Positions 51,353 through 59,302 of a stretch of DNA of 64,000 bases are shown here, in pieces. Location: the NCBI RefSeq assembly GCF_047971665.1, contig NZ_JBKEAA010000018.1:1-64000 (forward strand), given 5' to 3'. The position numbers and the translations under genes were made by a program. Every line of letters starts with the position of its first letter. The stretch's first letter is position 1. Source of the DNA: Castellaniella sp047971665. Its GTDB lineage: Bacteria > Pseudomonadota > Gammaproteobacteria > Burkholderiales > Burkholderiaceae_B. The notes beneath the pieces were generated by a model that saw nothing but the letters and a program-made list of their open reading frames with translations, did no database searches and was not told where the DNA came from.

Positions 51353-52597
51353 ATGCCCATGAACGTTTTTCAGCCGCTTCCCCGTCGTTCCCGCCTGGCG
51401 CCCCTGGCGCTGGCCTGCTCGTTGCTGGTCTCCGGCGCGGCCTGGTCACAGGAATCGTCCGCGCCCGCTCTGGCGGCCGTGTCTGCGGCCGCATCCGCCC
51501 CGGCAGGGGTCGCCATGGTCAGCAGTCTGTCCAACATTCCCGCGCCGGTGCTGGGCGCCAAGGCCTGGCTGACGCTGGATGCCACCAGCGGCCAGATCAT
51601 CTCGGCGCAGAGCCCCCAGGAGGCCGTCGAACCGGCCTCTCTGACCAAGCTGATGGCCTCTTATGTGATTTTCGAGGCGCTGGAAAGCGGTCGGCTCAAA
51701 CTCGACCAAAAGGTCCGGGTCTCCGAAAAGGCCTGGAAAACCGAAGGCTCACGCATGTTCATCAATCCGAACACCGAAGTATCGGTGGATGAGCTGCTCC
51801 AGGGCATGCTGGTGCAATCGGGTAATGACGCGACCGTTGCGCTGGCCGAGGCCGTCGCCGGCAGTGAGTCGGCCTTTGTCGCGCTCATGAACCAGCAGGC
51901 CAAGACCCTGGGCATGAACCATACGAATTTCACGAACGCGCCGGGCCTGCCCGATCCCGATCACATGACCACGGTCGAGGACCTGGCGACGCTGGCGCGC
52001 GCGCTGGTCCAGCGTTTCCCGCAATACCGGCATTACGACAGCCAGAAAGAATTCACCTACAACAACATCAAGCAGAGCAATCGCAATCGCCTGCTGTGGA
52101 TGGATTCCACCGTGGATGGCCTCAAGACGGGGCACACGCAGTCGGCAGGGTATTGCCTGGTGGCCACGGCGCTGCGCGATGGCCGGCGCGTCGTCTCGGT
52201 CGTGGTGGGGGCGGCCAGCGATGCGGCCCGTACCGAAAGCAGTCTCAAGCTGCTGAACTGGAGTTTCAAGAATTTCGACACCGTCAAACTGCTGGACAAG
52301 GACAAGCCGGCCGTGTCGGCGCGCGTCTGGGAAGGCGCCACCGAAAGCGTCCAGCTGGGGTTGTCCGAGCCCCTGTGGGTGACCGTGCCACGCGGACGCG
52401 CCAGCGACATCAAGACCGAGGCCCGCTACACGCAGCCGCTGATGGCGCCGCTGGCCCAGGGGGCGCGGGCCGGGACGCTCATGATCAGTCTGGATGGCAA
52501 GGAACTGGAGCAGCGGCCGTTGCTGGTGCTGAAATCCGTCGAAGAAGCTGGCTTCTTTGGCCGGATGCTGGACAAGATCCGGTTGTTGTTCGAGTAA
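51353..52597 (+). CDS. dacC: D-alanyl-D-alanine carboxypeptidase (PBP5/6 type)
   Basis: Trims the terminal D-Ala from peptidoglycan pentapeptides in the periplasm. The 414-aa precursor has a signal peptide (LAPLALACSLLVSGAAWSQ), the penicillin-binding motifs SLTK (about residues 96-99), SGN (LVQSGNDAT) and KTG (GLKTGHTQSAG), and a beta-rich C-terminal domain ending in an amphipathic membrane-anchoring helix (FFGRMLDKIRLLF). A second ATG at 51359 is equally possible. A Glu/Ala/Ser-rich spacer after the signal is longer than usual. It is followed by DUF493 and lipB. Confidence 0.94.
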   Translation: MPMNVFQPLPRRSRLAPLALACSLLVSGAAWSQESSAPALAAVSAAASAPAGVAMVSSLSNIPAPVLGAKAWLTLDATSGQIISAQSPQEAVEPASLTKLMASYVIFEALESGRLKLDQKVRVSEKAWKTEGSRMFINPNTEVSVDELLQGMLVQSGNDATVALAEAVAGSESAFVALMNQQAKTLGMNHTNFTNAPGLPDPDHMTTVEDLATLARALVQRFPQYRHYDSQKEFTYNNIKQSNRNRLLWMDSTVDGLKTGHTQSAGYCLVATALRDGRRVVSVVVGAASDAARTESSLKLLNWSFKNFDTVKLLDKDKPAVSARVWEGATESVQLGLSEPLWVTVPRGRASDIKTEARYTQPLMAPLAQGARAGTLMISLDGKELEQRPLLVLKSVEEAGFFGRMLDKIRLLFE

Positions 52598-52604
52598 TGG
52601 CGAC

Positions 52605-52880
52605 ATGAAAACGATTCCTCCCGAAGAATCCCTGATCGTCTATCCCTGCGATTTTCCGATCAAGGTCATGGGCCGCGCGCATGATGATTTTGCGCGCGCC
52701 ATGGCCGAGGTGGCGCTTGGCTTCGATCCGACCTTCGATCCGGCCTCCATCGAAATCCGTCCCAGCGCCAGCGGCAATTATCTGGGCCTGACGCTGACGG
52801 TGCATGTCACCTCGCGCGAACAGCTCGACAATCTGTACCGCGCCCTGCACGGACACGAGATGGTGTCCGTGGTGCTCTGA
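52605..52880 (+). CDS. DUF493 family protein (YbeD-like)
   Basis: A 91-aa ACT-like domain protein with PCDFPIKVMG near the N-terminus, IEIRPSASGNYLGLTLTVHVTSREQLDNLYRALHGH and a VSVVL end. The YbeD family sits between dacC/dacA and lipB in many proteobacteria, as here. Its stop shares one base with the lipB start. Its role is probably regulatory, for lipoate metabolism or carboxypeptidase; this is not established. Confidence 0.92.
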   Translation: MKTIPPEESLIVYPCDFPIKVMGRAHDDFARAMAEVALGFDPTFDPASIEIRPSASGNYLGLTLTVHVTSREQLDNLYRALHGHEMVSVVL

Positions 52881-53584
52881 TGCCGGACCTGCGGACGCGC
52901 TGGCTGGATCGCCCGGCCCCTTATCTGCAGGTCTGGCAGGCCATGCAGGATTTCACGGATGCGCGCGACGACGGCACCCCCGATGAGCTCTGGCTGGTGG
53001 AACATCCGCCGGTCTATACCCTGGGGCAGGCCGGCAAGCCGGAGCACATCCTCAATCCGCACGGCATTCGGGTAGTGCACAGCAACCGGGGCGGGCAGGT
53101 CACCTATCATGGCCCCGGCCAGGTGGTGCTCTACACGCTGGTGGATCTGCGCCGCCGCGGGGTTTTCGTCCGGGAATTCGTCATGCTGCTCGAACAGTCC
53201 GTGCTGGATCTGCTGGCGGACCTGGGCGTGGCGGGCGCCTGCCGCAAGCCCGGCGCGCCCGGGATCTATGTGCCCCAGTCGTCGCTGCTCCAGCCGCATG
53301 GAGACGCCCTGGCCAAGATCGCCGCGCTCGGGGTCAAGATCCGCAATGGCCGCGCCTATCATGGTGTGGCGTTGAACGTGGACATGGATCTCAGTCCCTT
53401 TCTGGGTATCAATCCTTGCGGTTATGAGGGCCTGCAGACAGTCGATCTGAAGGCCTGCGGCATCACGGCCAGTCCGACGTCGGTCGGGGAACGTCTGGCC
53501 GGGTTCTTTTCCGCGGCCTGGCAGGCCGCCGGCAATCAAGGAGACTTGCATGCAGCCACCGCTTTCCGATCTGGTCCTGGATGA
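52880..53584 (+). CDS. lipB: Octanoyl-[acyl-carrier-protein]:protein N-octanoyltransferase
   Basis: Transfers octanoate from ACP to lipoyl domains. The 234-aa protein has LVEHPPVYTLGQAGKPEHIL, the RGGQVTYHGPGQVVLYTLVDL core, the catalytic Lys region KIAALGVKIRNGRAYHGVALNV and catalytic Cys in GINPCGYEG. Its start overlaps the DUF493 stop by one base. The final 35 bp overlap the next gene. lipA, the usual next gene, is absent from this position. Confidence 0.95.
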   Translation: MPDLRTRWLDRPAPYLQVWQAMQDFTDARDDGTPDELWLVEHPPVYTLGQAGKPEHILNPHGIRVVHSNRGGQVTYHGPGQVVLYTLVDLRRRGVFVREFVMLLEQSVLDLLADLGVAGACRKPGAPGIYVPQSSLLQPHGDALAKIAALGVKIRNGRAYHGVALNVDMDLSPFLGINPCGYEGLQTVDLKACGITASPTSVGERLAGFFSAAWQAAGNQGDLHAATAFRSGPG

Positions 53585-54341
53585 GCGCCGCGATGGTGTT
53601 CTGACGCTGACGCTGAACCGGCCCGACCAGTTCAACGCATTGTCCGAGGAGATGCTGGCGGCGTTGCAGACGCGCTTTGACGCCTGCCGTGACGATGTCG
53701 CATTGCGGGTCGTGGTGCTGGCCGCGAATGGCCGCGCCTTTTGCGCCGGCCACGATCTGAAGCAGATGCGCGGCCATGCGGGGGATCGGGATTACTACCG
53801 CGATCTGTTCGGCCGCTGCGGTCGGCTGATGCAGTCCATCGTGCGCTGTCCCGTGCCGGTCATCGCACGGGTGCATGGCACGGCGACCGCCGCCGGCTGC
53901 CAGCTGGTGGCCAGCTGCGACCTGGCGGTGGCCGCAGAAAGCGCGCGGCTGGCCGTGTCCGGCATCAATGTCGGCCTGTACTGCGCCACCCCGGCCGTGG
54001 CGCTGACGCGCAATGTGCCCTTGAAAAGCGCCTTCGAGATGCTGGTGACGGGGCAGTTCATCAGCGCCCGTCAGGCCGTCGGGCGCGGGCTGATCAATCA
54101 TGCCGTGGCCGATGCCGACCTGGATCAGGCCGTGCGCGGACTGGTCGATGCCGTTCTGTCCAAAAGTCCGGTTGCCGTGCGCGCCGGCAAGGCCATGGTC
54201 TACCGGCAACTGGGCCTGCCGTTGGATCAGGCCTATGACTATGCGGCTGACGTCATGGCCGAGAACATGCTGGCCGACGATGTGGGCGAGGGCATTGACG
54301 CGTTCATGCAGAAGCGTCCGCCGCAATGGCGGGGCCGCTGA
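53550..54341 (+). CDS. Enoyl-CoA hydratase/isomerase family protein
   Basis: A 263-aa crotonase-fold protein. Landmarks are TLNRPDQFNALSEEML, RAFCAGHDLKQMRG (oxyanion hole), ARVHGTATAAGCQLVASCDLAVAAESARLAVSGINVGLYCATPAVALTRNV and EMLVTGQFISARQAVGRGLINH. The usual hydratase Glu is not in the expected place, and the EchA/PaaF side branch with the GxxCATPAVAL motif is a possible subgroup. GGAGA precedes the ATG. It overlaps the end of lipB by 35 bp and precedes nirV; a functional link to either is not obvious. Confidence 0.88.
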   Translation: MQPPLSDLVLDERRDGVLTLTLNRPDQFNALSEEMLAALQTRFDACRDDVALRVVVLAANGRAFCAGHDLKQMRGHAGDRDYYRDLFGRCGRLMQSIVRCPVPVIARVHGTATAAGCQLVASCDLAVAAESARLAVSGINVGLYCATPAVALTRNVPLKSAFEMLVTGQFISARQAVGRGLINHAVADADLDQAVRGLVDAVLSKSPVAVRAGKAMVYRQLGLPLDQAYDYAADVMAENMLADDVGEGIDAFMQKRPPQWRGR

Positions 54342-54363
54342 GGTCGCGCAATCCAGCAGCTTG

Positions 54364-54377
54364 TTGATGCATCACAA
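54364..54377. promoter_or_regulatory. FNR/NNR-type box upstream of nirV
   Basis: TTGATGCATCACAA has a perfect TTGAT left half and a TTG-N8-CAA frame, as used by CRP/FNR-family anaerobic and NO regulators. It matches the nirK box (55400-55413) at 12 of 14 positions. Its centre is about 65 bp before the nirV ATG, which suits an activator at -41.5 if transcription starts near 54412. Confidence 0.6.
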
Positions 54378-54435
54378 GACATCGGGGGCTGTTCCTGCAT
54401 TCCAATGATGGAGTCGTCTGAAACGGAACTCCGTC

Positions 54436-55290
54436 ATGTCACTGCCCCGATCCGCTCCCGCTGCTTTCCTCAGGTGCCTGGCGCGCGCGGGAGGCGCGGC
54501 GCTGTTGCTGGTTCTGGGGATGAGCCTGGCCTCGGCCGCCGTCGCCGCATCCGATGGCGGTGTGTCACCGGATGCCATCGACGTGGTGGCCATTCCAGGG
54601 GGCGAGTTCACTTATCAGGCCGCCGGCGAGTTCCTGGATCAGGGGCGGCCCGTGGATGCGCCCCGCGTCCATGGCCGGGTCGAAGACGGTCATTTCATCA
54701 TGCGCCGCCAGGTCAGCCAGGCGGAATACGCCCGCTGTGTGCGGGCAGGCGCCTGCAAGCGCCTGGACAAGGGCTTCCGCGACCTGGATTCGCCGGACCT
54801 GCCCGCAGTGGGGGTCAGCTGGGCCGACGCGACGGCCTATGCCGCCTGGCTGACGCGCAAAACCGGCCAGCACTGGCGCTTGCCTTTCTATACCGAGTGG
54901 GTGCGCGCGGCCGCCGATCGCTATCGCGAAGACGACGCCTTGCCGTCGGATCCGGATGATCCGGCCGTGCGCTGGCTGGCCGAGTACGAGCGTGAGATCG
55001 TCCGTTCCCGGGGCCGGATCAAGCCCGCGCAGCCATTCGGGCATTTTGGCGTCAATGTGCTGGGTGTGAGCGATATCGGCGGCAATATCTGGGAATGGAC
55101 CGACACCTGTTTTGCCAGCCACAGCATGGGTGCGTTGCCGCTGGCGCCGCGTGAGAATTGCGGTGTGCGCATCCTGGCAGGCGCGCATATCGCGGCCATG
55201 GCCGACTTCATCCGCGACCCTCGCAATGGCGCCTGCTCCATTGGCTTGCCGCCGGCCAATCTGGGGTTCCGTCTGGTGCGCGTGGAGTGA
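54436..55290 (+). CDS. nirV: NirV, formylglycine-generating-enzyme-like protein of the copper nitrite reductase locus
   Basis: A 284-aa SUMF1/FGE-fold protein with an N-terminal signal sequence (GGAALLLVLGMSLASAAVAA), so it should be exported. Fold landmarks are VVAIPGGEFTYQAAGEF, VSWADATAYAAWLTRKTGQHWRLPFYTEWVRAA, GVSDIGGNIWEWTDTCF and a closing NLGFRLVRVE. NirV is the standard companion of nirK, though usually downstream; here it is upstream on the same strand. Its role in nitrite reductase maturation is not known, and the paired FGE catalytic cysteines are not evident. Confidence 0.85.
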   Translation: MSLPRSAPAAFLRCLARAGGAALLLVLGMSLASAAVAASDGGVSPDAIDVVAIPGGEFTYQAAGEFLDQGRPVDAPRVHGRVEDGHFIMRRQVSQAEYARCVRAGACKRLDKGFRDLDSPDLPAVGVSWADATAYAAWLTRKTGQHWRLPFYTEWVRAAADRYREDDALPSDPDDPAVRWLAEYEREIVRSRGRIKPAQPFGHFGVNVLGVSDIGGNIWEWTDTCFASHSMGALPLAPRENCGVRILAGAHIAAMADFIRDPRNGACSIGLPPANLGFRLVRVE

Positions 55291-55399
55291 TCTTTTCCCC
55301 CGGCGATTCCAGGCCGGGACCCGGTCTGTCACCTTTCACAGCAAGGATTGCAGCGCGTCAAAAATTTTTACTGAAGTCCTGTCCATCTCCTGAATCTGT

Positions 55400-55413
55400 T
55401 TGATGCAGCGCAA
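55400..55413. promoter_or_regulatory. FNR/NNR-type box upstream of nirK
   Basis: TTGATGCAGCGCAA shares 12 of 14 bases with the nirV box. Centre is about 77 bp before the nirK ATG; if it acts at -41.5 the start of transcription is near 55448. The activator (FNR, DNR or NnrR type) is not in the window. Confidence 0.6.
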
Positions 55414-55416
55414 TAA

Positions 55417-55426
55417 GGGTTAACCC
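55417..55426. promoter_or_regulatory. Perfect 10-bp palindrome GGGTTAACCC before nirK
   Basis: GGGTTAACCC (55417-55426) reads identically on both strands. It lies just downstream of the FNR-type box, in the likely -35 to -10 stretch of the nirK promoter, where a repressor or second regulator could bind. No known consensus is matched. Confidence 0.4.
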
Positions 55427-55438
55427 AGGTTGTGACAA

Positions 55439-55454
55439 GATTGAATTGTCAATC
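55439..55454. promoter_or_regulatory. Perfect inverted repeat GATTGA-N4-TCAATC before nirK
   Basis: The arms GATTGA (55439-55444) and TCAATC (55449-55454) pair perfectly around ATTG. The TTGA...TCAA core resembles an FNR site but with a 4-nt instead of 6-nt centre, so it is not a standard FNR box. It lies 30-45 bp before the nirK ATG, near the predicted transcription start. Confidence 0.5.
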
Positions 55455-55483
55455 AGACGACATATCAAATCTGGGAGTTGAAC

Positions 55484-56647
55484 ATGAAAGTATCTCGTGA
55501 GGCCGCCGCTGCACTGATCGGACCCGACGGGCGTCGCCGCTTTCTGAAAGGCAGTCTGGGCCTGGGGGCTGTGGGCTTTCTCGGTGAGCTGTTGCCCGCC
55601 GCCGAAGCCAAAGAGCGCCCGCCCGTGTCTGCCGACGCCGTTGATACGCTCGAGCATGTCAAGGCCGAGCTGGTCACCCCGCCTCACGTGATGGCGCACG
55701 AGCAGGCGACCAAGGCCAAGCCGCGCGTGATCGAGTTCACCATGACCATCGAGGAAAAAAAGATCGTCATCGATGAAGAGAACGGCACGACGCTGCAGGC
55801 CATGACGTTCAACGGCTCGATGCCCGGTCCGACCATGGTGGTGCACGAGGGCGATTATGTTCAGCTCACCCTGATCAATCCGGACACCAATGCGCTGGAG
55901 CACAATGTCGACTTCCATGCGGCCACCGGTGCGCTGGGCGGGGCGCCGCTGACCACGGTCAAGCCGGGCGAGCAGGCGGTGCTGCGCTTCAAGGCCGACC
56001 GGGCTGGCGCGTTCATCTACCATTGCGCGCCTGAAGGCATGGTGTCCTGGCATGTGGTGTCGGGCATGAGCGGCACCCTGCTGGTGCTGCCGCGCGACGG
56101 TCTCAAGGACGAAAACGGCAAGCCGCTGCACTACGACAAGATCTACACCATCGGCGAATTCGACCTGTACATCCCGAAGGACGCGGAAGGCAACTACAAG
56201 ACGTACGAAACGGCGTTGGAAAGCTACGGCGATACCGTCGAGGCCATGCGCAGCCTGATTCCGTCGCACATCGTGTTCAACGGCAAGGTCGGCGCGCTGT
56301 CCGGCGAGGGCGCCATGACGGCCAAGGTGGGCGAGACCGTGCTGTTCATCCACTCCTCGGCCAATCGCGATACCCGTCCGCACCTGATCGGCGGCCATGG
56401 AGATTATGTCTGGGAAACCGGCAAGTTCTCCAATGCGCCCGAGACCAACCTGGAAACCTGGTTCATCCGGGGCGGCTCGGCGGGCGCTGCGCTCTACACC
56501 TTCAAGCAGCCCGGCATCTATGCCTACGTCAATCACAACCTGATCGAGGCGTTCGAGCTGGGGGCCGCCGGTCACGTCAAGGTCGAAGGCCAGTGGAACG
56601 ATGATCTGATGAAACAGATCATGCCGCCCAGCCCCATCAAGAAATAA
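55484..56647 (+). CDS. nirK: Copper-containing nitrite reductase
   Basis: Reduces nitrite to nitric oxide in the periplasm during denitrification. The 387-aa precursor starts at ATG 55484 (GGGAG six bases upstream) and has a Tat signal (GRRRFLKGSLGLGAVGFLGELLPAAEA). Two cupredoxin domains follow. Type 1 and type 2 copper ligands are visible in ALEHNVDFHAATG and FIYHCAPEGMVSWHVVSGMSG; the second domain has SANRDTRPHLIGGHGDYVW and the late NHNLIEAFELGAAGHVKVEG. It is a class I NirK of the Alcaligenes type. nirV lies upstream and a cytochrome c gene downstream. Confidence 0.97.
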   Translation: MKVSREAAAALIGPDGRRRFLKGSLGLGAVGFLGELLPAAEAKERPPVSADAVDTLEHVKAELVTPPHVMAHEQATKAKPRVIEFTMTIEEKKIVIDEENGTTLQAMTFNGSMPGPTMVVHEGDYVQLTLINPDTNALEHNVDFHAATGALGGAPLTTVKPGEQAVLRFKADRAGAFIYHCAPEGMVSWHVVSGMSGTLLVLPRDGLKDENGKPLHYDKIYTIGEFDLYIPKDAEGNYKTYETALESYGDTVEAMRSLIPSHIVFNGKVGALSGEGAMTAKVGETVLFIHSSANRDTRPHLIGGHGDYVWETGKFSNAPETNLETWFIRGGSAGAALYTFKQPGIYAYVNHNLIEAFELGAAGHVKVEGQWNDDLMKQIMPPSPIKK

Positions 56648-56737
56648 GCCATGAACCCATGGGACCGCCGTGTTTGCCCGGCAGTCCCTGATACCAGGGC
56701 GGCCCCGTCGGCCGCCTCGAACCCGGAGAAAAACAAG

Positions 56738-57055
56738 ATGTTCAAGATCATGACTGCGGCAGCCCTGTCCCTGGCGCTGCTGCCGACCCTGTCGATGGCC
56801 AATAACGCGGCCACCCTGAAAACCGGCGAAAAGCTCTACAAGAGCGCCTGTGTCGCGTGCCACAGTACCGGCGCGGCTGGCGCCCCCAAGCTCGGCAACA
56901 AGAAGGCCTGGGCGCCGCTGATCGCCAGGGGCATGGATGAAATGATGTCCGTGGCGCTCAACGGCAAGGGCGCCATGCCCGCGCGTGGCGGCACCAAGGC
57001 CGATGACGAGACCCTGCGCGCCGCTGTAGAATACATGGTCAGCCGCGCGCAGTAA
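56738..57055 (+). CDS. Class I cytochrome c (cytochrome c5-like), possible electron donor to NirK
   Basis: A 105-aa periplasmic cytochrome. A signal peptide (MFKIMTAAALSLALLPTLSMA) precedes a single heme domain with CVACH and the distal Met in the GAMPARGG loop; the pattern GEKLYKSACVACHSTGAAGAPKLGNKKAWAP is cytochrome c5-like. GGAGA lies upstream of ATG 56738; an earlier ATG at 56651 lacks a binding site. Its position 90 bp after nirK suggests it delivers electrons to the nitrite reductase. Confidence 0.9.
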   Translation: MFKIMTAAALSLALLPTLSMANNAATLKTGEKLYKSACVACHSTGAAGAPKLGNKKAWAPLIARGMDEMMSVALNGKGAMPARGGTKADDETLRAAVEYMVSRAQ

Positions 57056-57931
57056 TCAAATTCCCTCCACGGGGTCATGCGGGCCGCAGGCGAATGCCTG
57101 GCGGCCCGCATGTCGTTCAGCCTGTGTGTGCTCGCCGTGGAGAAGCCGCAGTTGCCGGGCCAGCATTTCCACCAGCGCCTGGATGGCCACCGTGCTGGGA
57201 AAGCAGGCGTTGCTTTGTGTGGAAAAGGTCAGCACACAGTCGGCGTGCAGCGCCATGGGGGCGAGATGGCTGTCGGACAGGGCCAGCACACGGCAGCCCT
57301 GGGGCCGCAGCGACTCGGCCAGTTCGATGATCTCGCGGGAGTAAGGGGCGTAACCGATCAGGACCGCGGCGTCTGCGGGGCGCAGATGGCGTGTATCCAG
57401 GCCCAGGGTGCCGCCCGTGTTGTGCAGCAGGTGCACGTCCGGGCGGAACAGGCTGCACAGGTAGCGCAGGCTGAAGGCCGCCGGATAACTGGACCGGAAT
57501 CCGGCGATCACGATGCGCCCGGCATCCGCCAGCAGAGAGACTGCCTGGGCCATGGCGGTCTCGTTGGCAGACGCGAGGGCATGCAGATTGAGCGTCTGTT
57601 GATGGAGCGTGGATTGCCAGGCCGTCTGGCCGGTATCCGGGCGGTGGAGGAGGGATTGCGCGCGCGCAGTGTAGGCGCCCGCAGTCAGGAGGGCCTGAGT
57701 GAACACAGGCTTCAGGGCGTCCCAGCCGGCATAGCCCAGGTGCTGTGCCAGTCGTACCAGCGTGGCGGGCTGCACACCGGCCAGCGCGGCCAGCTTGCGC
57801 GCCGACAGGGTGGAGACCTGGGTCGGATGGTCGAGCAGGTAGCGGGCGGCTGTCTGGAACTGGGGGCTGAGGTCCGGATACCGGGTCTGGATGTGACGAG
57901 TCAGTTCATCCAGGGTGAGGGGGGCTGACAT
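57056..57931 (-). CDS. MurR/RpiR family transcriptional regulator
   Basis: A 291-aa regulator. The N-terminal RpiR helix-turn-helix is in STLSARKLAALAGVQPATLVRLAQHLGYAGWDALKPVF, and the C-terminal SIS domain (sugar phosphate binding) in AGRIVIAGFRSSYPAAFSLRYLCSLF and DAAVLIGYAPYSREIIELAESLRPQGCRVLALSDS. It stands alone with no sugar-metabolism genes beside it, and is convergent with the cytochrome gene (stops one base apart). Target genes unknown. Confidence 0.9.
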   Translation of the reverse strand: MSAPLTLDELTRHIQTRYPDLSPQFQTAARYLLDHPTQVSTLSARKLAALAGVQPATLVRLAQHLGYAGWDALKPVFTQALLTAGAYTARAQSLLHRPDTGQTAWQSTLHQQTLNLHALASANETAMAQAVSLLADAGRIVIAGFRSSYPAAFSLRYLCSLFRPDVHLLHNTGGTLGLDTRHLRPADAAVLIGYAPYSREIIELAESLRPQGCRVLALSDSHLAPMALHADCVLTFSTQSNACFPSTVAIQALVEMLARQLRLLHGEHTQAERHAGRQAFACGPHDPVEGI

Positions 57932-58058
57932 GGTTGTGGGAAAGCCTCTGCGCCGCGCCTGTGATGGATGCGTCCTAGCGGGCGGTCGCCCGGATTCGCC
58001 AGCGGGATGTTGTGTGCCTCGACGCCGTCCGGCGGCAGAAGGAGCGGCCTGGAAGTTG

Positions 58059-58081
58059 AATTAAATGTTGCGTGATTAATT
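58059..58081. promoter_or_regulatory. Inverted repeat AATTAA-N11-TTAATT upstream of the RpiR gene
   Basis: Perfect 6-bp arms at 58059-58064 and 58076-58081 flank an 11-nt centre, in an AT-rich island 128 bp before the regulator's start codon. The rest of the 57932-58160 gap is GC-rich with no gene visible. It could be the regulator's own operator. Confidence 0.4.
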
Positions 58082-58160
58082 ATATGAGAAACACTCGTTG
58101 AGTCATCTCATGACCCATGTCGTTCATCGCCATCCCCGGCATACGCTGAACCGGGCTTGT

Positions 58161-58715
58161 TCATTCGCGAGGCGCGTGTGGTTTCCACAGGATGTCCGGC
58201 ACGTCGGCGGCGCGGTTCAGGAAGCGCGCCAGCACGAAGCACAGGTCGGACAGCCGGTTCAGGTACTGTTTCACGGGTGGATGGACGGTGTCGGTCCGCG
58301 CCAGCGTGACGACCGAGCGTTCCGCGCGGCGGGCCACGGTACGGGCCAGGTGTGCCAGCGCGGCAGCCTGAGTGCCGCCGGGCAGGATGAATTCCCGCAG
58401 CGGGTCGAGCGTGGCGTTGTAACGCGCCAGTGCCTCGTCCAGGCGCTGCACATGCGCTTCGTTCAGCGACGTCCAGTCCGGAATGCAGAGTTCGCCGCCC
58501 AGGTCGAACAGATCATGCTGAATCTGGCCCAGCAGGGCGTCCACATCGGCCGGCAGGGCTTGCGCCCGCCACAGGCCGATCACGCTGTTGAGCTCATCCA
58601 CATCGCCCAGCGCCGCGATGCGCGGCGCGTCTTTAGGCACGCGGGTCTTGTCACCGAGGCCGGTGGTGCCGTCATCCCCCGTGCGGGTGGCGACGATGGA
58701 AACGCGGGTCGGCAT
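58161..58715 (-). CDS. Cob(I)alamin adenosyltransferase, PduO type
   Basis: Adenosylates cobalamin to make the B12 coenzyme. The 184-aa protein has the PduO ATP-binding motif TRTGDDGTTGLGDKTRVPKD near the N-terminus, IAALGDVDELNSVIGLWRAQ, ILPGGTQAAALAHLARTVARRAERSV and YLNRLSDLCFVLARFLNRAA. ATG 58715 matches the family start; longer frames are unrelated in sequence. It follows the acetyltransferase gene on the minus strand by 29 bp. No B12-dependent enzyme is visible in the window. Confidence 0.95.
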   Translation of the reverse strand: MPTRVSIVATRTGDDGTTGLGDKTRVPKDAPRIAALGDVDELNSVIGLWRAQALPADVDALLGQIQHDLFDLGGELCIPDWTSLNEAHVQRLDEALARYNATLDPLREFILPGGTQAAALAHLARTVARRAERSVVTLARTDTVHPPVKQYLNRLSDLCFVLARFLNRAADVPDILWKPHAPRE

Positions 58716-58744
58716 GGCGGCGTCCTGATGGAGAGAGGCGGCGT

Positions 58745-59251
58745 TCAGCCCTGGCCGGCAAGCTGGCGCAGCGCATCGCCGGTGACGCGCACGACGCGCC
58801 AGTCGTCCAGGATTTCGCCGCCGTGGTGCTTGTAGAACTCGATGGCGTTCTCGTTCCAGTCCAGCACGACCCATTCGAAACGGCCGCAGCCCAGCGCCAC
58901 GGCCTGTGCCGCCAGGTGCCTGAGTACCCAGCCGCCGAGACCGCGGCCCCGGTGGGCGGGGGTGATGTATACATCCTCCAGATACAGGCCGCGCCGGTCC
59001 AGGAAACTGGAATAGTTGTGGAACCACATGATGTAGGCGATAGCCGTGGCCGGCGTCTCGGTCGGGGTGATGACCAGACAGTGGGCGGCCGGCTCCGGAC
59101 CGAAGAAGCTTTGTTTCAGGCTGGCATGCGTGGCCTGAAAGATATCGGTCAGTTTTTCGAATTCGGCCATTTCGAGCATCAGGGCGTGAATGGCCGGAAT
59201 GTCGGATTCGGTGGCGGGCCGCAGGTCGTAGCCGGGGACTGGGGTAGACAA
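58745..59251 (-). CDS. GNAT family N-acetyltransferase
   Basis: A 168-aa acetyltransferase with acetyl-CoA motif YITPAHRGRGLGGWVLRHLAAQA and the family opening YDLRPATESDIPAIHALMLEMAEFEK. WNENAIEFYKHHGGEILDDWRVVRV is the usual ending. It resembles diamine/spermidine acetyltransferase-like proteins (FHNYSSFLDRRGLYLEDVYI). The start is probably a TTG at 59251; the upstream ATG at 59308 would overlap the divergent gene. Substrate unknown. Confidence 0.88.
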   Translation of the reverse strand: MSTPVPGYDLRPATESDIPAIHALMLEMAEFEKLTDIFQATHASLKQSFFGPEPAAHCLVITPTETPATAIAYIMWFHNYSSFLDRRGLYLEDVYITPAHRGRGLGGWVLRHLAAQAVALGCGRFEWVVLDWNENAIEFYKHHGGEILDDWRVVRVTGDALRQLAGQG

Positions 59252-59302
59252 GAGATTCTCTGTTTCGCGGTATGCTTGGGTGAACAGACAGGAGTGTAGC
59301 CC

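Noticed and set aside
56651..56737. An N-terminal extension of the cytochrome c gene from an ATG at 56651.
   Set aside because: It lacks a ribosome binding site and would bury the signal peptide that begins at 56738.
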